From Xenorhabdus bovienii SS-2004 (lineage in GTDB: Bacteria > Pseudomonadota > Gammaproteobacteria > Enterobacterales > Enterobacteriaceae): a stretch of 64,000 nucleotides of DNA. The stretch spans positions 3,596,001 through 3,660,000 of the forward strand of contig NC_013892.1 in the NCBI RefSeq assembly GCF_000027225.1, written 5' to 3'. The notes under the pieces were generated by a model, which worked only from the letters and a program-made list of their open reading frames with translations, did no database searches and had not been told where the DNA came from. The translations under genes were made by a program, and so were the position numbers. Of this stretch, positions 59,391 through 64,000 are shown in pieces. Positions within the stretch are counted from its first letter, which is position 1; every line of letters starts with the position of its first letter.

Positions 59391-60395
59391 TCACATCCAA
59401 TTAATCAACATACGCATTCTTGACAGTAACTCATTAATCCCTGGCTCTTTTAGTAACTCAAAATGAGGTACATTAATTTGGGCAACATCAGGAATGTTAA
59501 TAAAACAATTACTATTGGTTTCAAAATAAGACAATTGATCGCCCTTAGCACTAAATATTTTTACAGGGGCAGTAATTAATCTATTATGAAAGATACTTTC
59601 CGATTCCGAACTTAAGCTTTCAGAAGTAGTTATGACAACTCTAGAAATTCTTTTAATTAGATCAAGGCTTAATCCTGAATGTCTTTTACTAATAAGACTT
59701 GCGAAATCATCCTCATCATTTACATAGTCTAAATATTCCAATAAATCTTGATCATCTGAACTTCTTGAAAAAACTGAAAATAGCAGAGAGACCAAACTTT
59801 TATTCTCATAGCCACTAGATTTATCTGATGACTGGAGTTGTAACGAATGTCCTTTAGTCATACCTGGAGCAATCAGTACAAGTTCTTCAACCTTTTCCCC
59901 CAACTGCTCAAGTTGATAAGCAGCTTCAAAAGCTAAAATGGTTCCAAATGAGTATCCCCAAAGGACATAAGGACCTCGTGGTTGTTTATTTCTTATTGCA
60001 GTAATATCAGCATGAACTAATTTTTGGATAGAACCATATGGTCGTTCATCTTCATTTAGTCCAAACGCCTGTATTCCATAAAAGGGACGAGCTTTGCCAA
60101 GTTTTTCAGCAAGTAGCCTAAGGCTCATAGGATATCCACCTAATCCAGGCCAACAAAAAATTGATGATAACGCCCCATGTGGCTGTAGAGAAACCAATCT
60201 CTCAGCATATTTATTACTATTTACATCAACTAAACAAGCCAGTTTTTCAATTGTCGACGCTTCAAATAAAGCATGAAGTGGCAAATTAGAACCTAGTCTA
60301 TTATTTATTGATTGTATGATATCTACCGCACTTAATGAATCACCACCAAGAGAAAAGAAGTCATCATAAACAGAAATACTATTTTTTTCAGGCAT
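59391..60395 (-). CDS. NRPS PCP-thioesterase part (separated by a frameshift)
   Basis: 334 residues beginning MPEKNSISVYDDFFSLGGDSLSAVD. The peptidyl carrier domain is complete up to its attachment Ser in LGGDSLSA; only its first helix lies in the other frame. A type I thioesterase follows (FCWPGLGGYP, active-site GYSFGT near residue 145, C-terminal His in NVPHFELLKEPG). The TE releases the product from the carrier. The frame joins to the adenylation gene upstream if the A7 run at 60382-60388 were A8 or A5. Whether this ATG is really used for translation is doubtful. Confidence 0.8.
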   Translation of the reverse strand: MPEKNSISVYDDFFSLGGDSLSAVDIIQSINNRLGSNLPLHALFEASTIEKLACLVDVNSNKYAERLVSLQPHGALSSIFCWPGLGGYPMSLRLLAEKLGKARPFYGIQAFGLNEDERPYGSIQKLVHADITAIRNKQPRGPYVLWGYSFGTILAFEAAYQLEQLGEKVEELVLIAPGMTKGHSLQLQSSDKSSGYENKSLVSLLFSVFSRSSDDQDLLEYLDYVNDEDDFASLISKRHSGLSLDLIKRISRVVITTSESLSSESESIFHNRLITAPVKIFSAKGDQLSYFETNSNCFINIPDVAQINVPHFELLKEPGINELLSRMRMLINWM

Positions 60396-62191
60396 TCCAT
60401 CCAGATACTTTGTATCACTCTCTCGTTTATAGATTTTGGTTCAGATTTTTCTTTAAGACTCTCCTTGCCAAAAATTTTTTCAATCTTATTGAAATCAATT
60501 TTTCCTGTTATTGTTAAAGGCATAACATCAACAAAAACGAATAAAGTAGGAATCATGTAATCAGGGATACGTCTGGCCAACTCTTTTTTTAGAATAGAAA
60601 CTAACTCTTGGTGATCGTGATTTTCTTTTAATATCACTCCTTCTGTACTAAGTTCAACACATGCAATCAGAATAGATTGGCTAACATCATGATATTTATT
60701 CATTACAGCAGCAACATTAATTAAAGGTAATGATTCTAATTCTATTTTTATTTCTTCTAATTCAACTCTCATACCTCTAATTTTTATTTGATTATCTTTC
60801 CTTCCAATGAAATAAAATGAACCATCCATGCTTTGATAAGCAAGATCTCCAGTTTTATAGGACATGATAGGCGTATTAGATCCCGTTGGGATGAAAGAAA
60901 AGAAATGTTTATTTGTTAAGTTTTCTTGATTAAAATATCCTCGTGCAATTTGAATGCCTGATATATAGAGTTCACCAGAATTACCACTGGAAACAGATCT
61001 ACCGTTTTCATCTAAAATATGAAACTCAGTATTATCAACCGGTCTACCAATTGATACTCCTTCATGATGTTCTTTTTTTATTCCAATTGAAACATTATAG
61101 AATGATGCATTACAAGTGAATTCTGTCGGACCATAGACATTAATTAACTCGCAATTAGGTAATGTATCCAAGCATTGCAGTGCCAATTTCTTTGTTAAAC
61201 TTTCTCCACCACAAAGAATATGTGAAAGTGATGAACATTTCGCAAATTTATGCCTGTTAACCAGCGATTGCAACAAAGTCGGTACACACTGCAACAAAGA
61301 GACATTGTTTTTTATAATATCATCTATTAACTTCGAAATATTTTTGTTTATACTAAAATCACTAATAACTAACTGAGTACCACAACAAACAGATAGCATT
61401 TCCCATTGAGCAGCATCGAAACTAATAGATGTTTTATGTATTATTTTTTTATCTCTGCTTAAAAAACCTTTTTTATTCAACCATAGCATTTGGTTAACTA
61501 TTGAACGGTGCTCTATCATTACTCCTTTGGGTTTTCCAGTGCTACCTGATGTATATACAATATAAGCAAGGTTTTCTGGTTTTAGCTCCCTTGGTTTAGA
61601 AACAGATTTTGTCTTCGCACTCATTTTTACATAATCAATGACATCACTAATCGTTATTAAAGTAATATCACTACTAATAATATCTAAAATTTTAAATTTT
61701 ACCTTTTCCTGAACAAATATATATTTCATTGAGGAATTTTCTATCATATACTTCAAACGCTCAGGTGGATAATCTGGTGCCAATGCCAAGTAGGCAGCCC
61801 CCGAAAAAATAATTCCCCATACCCCAATTAATTGTTCTAATGATGGTTCAACAAAAAGACCTATACATTCATCTATAGAACAATTCAGATAGCGTAAATA
61901 ATTTGCAACATGCAAACTAAGATGTGCCAATTGCCAGAAGCAGAGTTTATCATCACCATCCACAATAGCGACATTATCCGGTATATGGCGTACACTTGAT
62001 AAAAAAAGGCCTGGCAAACATTGATCAATGGCATATTCAAAACGTTCTTCTTGACCACTAGTAGACCAAGATATACTTATCTTATCATAAGATAATGAAT
62101 TTTTTAGTTCCACTAACTCTCGAATATCTAATTCAAATCCATTTATATTCAATAGCCTTTCCCAAGATTTATTTTGTGTTACTGAATGCAT
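60332..62191 (-). CDS. NRPS adenylation domain protein (frameshifted before the PCP)
   Basis: 619 residues. After about 60 residues of unassigned N-terminus comes a full adenylation domain: A3 YIVYTSGSTGKPKG near residue 213, A5 NVYGPTEF near 350, A7 YKTGDLAY near 443, A8 GRKDNQIKIRGMRVELEEI, and A10 LTITGKIDF near 557. Specificity residues aligned by eye to GrsA are D-A-W-Q-L-G-V-C-N, closest to codes I recall for glutamine-activating domains such as indigoidine synthetases. After IWMECL, where the carrier domain begins, the frame runs into KKIVFLFMM and stops, because of a one-base change in an A run. The gene shares its frame order with the downstream PCP-TE part. Confidence 0.85.
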   Translation of the reverse strand: MHSVTQNKSWERLLNINGFELDIRELVELKNSLSYDKISISWSTSGQEERFEYAIDQCLPGLFLSSVRHIPDNVAIVDGDDKLCFWQLAHLSLHVANYLRYLNCSIDECIGLFVEPSLEQLIGVWGIIFSGAAYLALAPDYPPERLKYMIENSSMKYIFVQEKVKFKILDIISSDITLITISDVIDYVKMSAKTKSVSKPRELKPENLAYIVYTSGSTGKPKGVMIEHRSIVNQMLWLNKKGFLSRDKKIIHKTSISFDAAQWEMLSVCCGTQLVISDFSINKNISKLIDDIIKNNVSLLQCVPTLLQSLVNRHKFAKCSSLSHILCGGESLTKKLALQCLDTLPNCELINVYGPTEFTCNASFYNVSIGIKKEHHEGVSIGRPVDNTEFHILDENGRSVSSGNSGELYISGIQIARGYFNQENLTNKHFFSFIPTGSNTPIMSYKTGDLAYQSMDGSFYFIGRKDNQIKIRGMRVELEEIKIELESLPLINVAAVMNKYHDVSQSILIACVELSTEGVILKENHDHQELVSILKKELARRIPDYMIPTLFVFVDVMPLTITGKIDFNKIEKIFGKESLKEKSEPKSINERVIQSIWMECLKKIVFLFMMTSFLLVVIH

Positions 62192-62229
62192 ATCCTATAC
62201 CTCGTTACAATTCAAAAATTCATAATGAA

Positions 62230-63050
62230 CTAAGATATGAAATCGAAATATCCTGATGCTGTATAATCTTTTCCTAGTTTTTTAAACCTTTCATCAGGTA
62301 AATGATATCCATTATTTAAATATTTATTTGCAAAATGAAAAGAACTTTTATCGTTCAAACCAATACTTTCTAGCATCCTGAGCACATCTTTAGGAATTTG
62401 CAGATCGACACTATTGACATAATCAATTAATATATTCTTTACACCACTGCCATCTGGCATTCTAATTTTAGGCCTGTCAATAATGTAATCCGGCAGAAAA
62501 TCTCGGAACGCTTCTCTAAGTATATATTTTTCAACTCCATTATTTATCTTCAATGATTCATGAAGGCTTAATGCATAACGTACCACTTGATTATTCATAA
62601 AGGGTACTCTTGCTTCTACAGAGTTACGCATACTAGCGCGATCAACACGCTGCAAATCAGTACGATGTAAATTATTTAATCTATAAAGTGAAAGCTCATC
62701 AATAGAAGGATATGTTTTGAATAAATCATAGCCGCAAAAAATCTCGTCACTTCCTTCTCCACATAAAGCCACTTTGAAACCAAGCTTATTAGCAATAAAA
62801 TAACCAAAATTTGCTATAATAGAGTCTACTGAGTCTATTTTTTCGAAGAATTCTCCATAATATACTGCGCTATCAATATCATCAATTAAATCTTGCTCTG
62901 TAAATGTATATATTATCTGACGTATTTTATTTTCTTCACAAAATTTCTTTGATATTTTGATATCGTCTGAACCAGGTAAACCAAACGAAATTGCAGTAAC
63001 ATTAGAATGATATTTATTTGCTAAAGCCAATACAATAGCACTGTCTATTC
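62230..63050 (-). pseudogene. Asparagine-synthase-like amidotransferase, C-terminal part (interrupted by IS1)
   Basis: About 270 codons reading IDSAIVLALANKYHSNVTAIS at the IS1 junction and continuing through LCGEGSDEIFCGYDLF, RVDRASMRNSVEARVPFMNNQVV and a normal C-terminus. This is the synthetase half of an AsnB-type enzyme, which activates a carboxylate with ATP and transfers ammonia from glutamine. The ATP-binding SGGIDS loop is split by IS1, the SGG side lying at 63833-64000. The remaining frame has a possible internal start (63030) but would lack the P-loop and so the activity. Confidence 0.9.
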
Positions 63051-63832
63051 GGTCATGTATTAAATGATTAGATTAGGTATTAAAAATAATGTTCACGTTC
63101 AATAAAGGTTCCTATCACTTTATCGTGCATTTCTTCCGATTTTGAATACCCAATGGTTTTTCTATTCAGCCTTTTGATTCGGGTACGATGCGTTAAATTC
63201 GTTCTCTCTATACGCTGAGTAAACGCCTTTCCAGTCAAGTGCTCTTCCTCGGGAAGTGGGTCATAAACAACATAGTCATCCGTGCAGTAAAACCGAATAG
63301 TAAAGGAAGATAAGAGGGTAAGCAGCTTGTCTAACGTTTTTCGACTGCGATCGCCAAAAACATGAGCCACTATTCGCTTCAGGCGGGGTTCCCAAGCATA
63401 CCAAAGCCAGCGTTGGTTTTTCTTATTGCCGACAAACGACCATTGCTCGTCGATTTCACAGACAATCTGGATGCCACATTCCGCAAGGGGAAGTGTCGTT
63501 ACGTTTCGGGGTCTGAGGTTTTTAATGTTTTCATGACGGTGGCGGTGGCGACTTTCAGGATCCGAGCGGTGTCACGAATTCCCCCGTTATTCATCGCGAT
63601 ATCGATAATCTGTTCTTTAACGCCGGGTTTGCAGGCCTGATAGGTATACGCCAACTGAAAGACCTTACAGCAGCTATAACAGCGATAACGAGGATGTCCG
63701 CCATTTCCTTTCCCATGTCCTTTGACCTGTTCTGATTTGTGGCAATAACGGCAATAGACATCAACTTTGGCCATACTTCATCCTTAAAAAGCCGGAAGCA
63801 TATCACAGCAACTAACCATTTAATACATGACC
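63051..63832 (-). mobile_element. IS1-family insertion sequence, copy B (782 bp), inside the asparagine-synthase gene
   Basis: Same ends as copy A (GGTCATGTATTAAATG inverted) and an 8-bp target duplication GTCTATTC (63043-63050 and 63833-63840). It lies exactly in the codons of the SGGIDS ATP loop of the AsnB-like gene. The element differs from copy A by one base in insA. Confidence 0.96.
63080..63774 (-). CDS. IS1 transposase InsAB' (frameshift fusion), copy B
   Basis: Same arrangement as copy A: InsA (63499-63774, 91 residues with IIDIA instead of IVDIA) and the -1-shifted InsB' frame ending at 63080. The A5 slip run is preserved. The element is therefore probably still mobile. Confidence 0.9.
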
Positions 63833-64000
63833 GTCTATTCCACCACTAAACATAACAGCAACCGGCAGATCAGTGTCAACTTGAGACTCAACCGCCTCTT
63901 CCATCAACTTACGAACTTTTTGTTTTGCTACAAGATAACAATCCTTGCTTTTTTCTATAGATTTATCATAACGAGTATACTTATAAAGCTCATTACCATC
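63833..64000 (-). pseudogene. Asparagine-synthase-like amidotransferase, upstream part (truncated by window edge)
   Basis: 56 codons in one frame from the window edge: DGNELYKYTRYDKSIEKSKD... through VDTDLPVAVMFSGGID at the IS1 junction. It holds the SGG of the ATP loop; joining across IS1 after removing one target copy restores SGGIDSAIVLALAN. The glutamine amidotransferase half lies beyond the window. Confidence 0.9.

Overview
This window looks like the chromosome of an insect- or nematode-associated member of the Morganellaceae, most probably Xenorhabdus with Photorhabdus as the alternative. The inference rests on a typical Enterobacterales backbone (recC-ptrA-recB-recD-argA-amiC-initiator tRNAs-mltA-tcdA-csdE-csdA), a type I-E CRISPR system with three arrays, a decayed type VI secretion Hcp gene, many insertion sequences and an AT-rich nonribosomal peptide cluster. 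Nothing here fixes the species.

Layout. 1-16746: conserved backbone. It holds the RecBCD genes with the pitrilysin gene between recC and recB, argA behind a double ARG box, amiC, three tandem initiator tRNAs, mltA, tcdA and the CSD sulfur-transfer pair csdE/csdA. 16885-19364: an hcp pseudogene, a Bax-like glucosaminidase and an IS1-family element with an 8-bp target duplication. 19663-23408: an overlapping three-gene O-acetylation locus (MBOAT plus two SGNH proteins). 23469-24474: CRISPR array 1, read on the minus strand. 24703-32296: a sugar island with gluconate uptake and phosphorylation (gntT, gntK, gntR) and a cellobiose-type PTS operon (IIB, IIC, IIA, GH4 phospho-beta-glucosidase, LacI regulator). 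32576-32909: CRISPR array 2; the leaders of arrays 1 and 2 face each other across the sugar island.

33477-41118: a TetR/MFS/SDR locus. The already degraded SDR gene is split by a 4.86-kb segment bounded by two inverted IS5-family (IS427-type) copies. The segment has the form of a composite transposon: it carries an NAD(P)H oxidoreductase with a divergent TetR regulator, plus remnants of mobile-element genes. 41263-50891: a VOC protein, then the complete cas3-casA-casB-casC-casD-casE-cas1-cas2 operon followed directly by CRISPR array 3. 51082-54388: a tightly coupled cassette of two outer-membrane barrels and a DUF4056 lipoprotein. 54456-57549: a MarR regulator, an MFS exporter and a divergent LysR regulator.

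57603-64000: an AT-rich biosynthetic cluster on the minus strand. It encodes an asparagine-synthase-like amidotransferase, an A-PCP-TE nonribosomal peptide synthetase and a formyltransferase with an extra C-terminal domain. The cluster appears broken in this strain: a second IS1 copy sits inside the SGGIDS loop of the asparagine synthase, and a one-base homopolymer change separates the adenylation domain from the PCP-TE. This cluster, the outer-membrane cassette and the composite transposon are the least conventional parts of the window.
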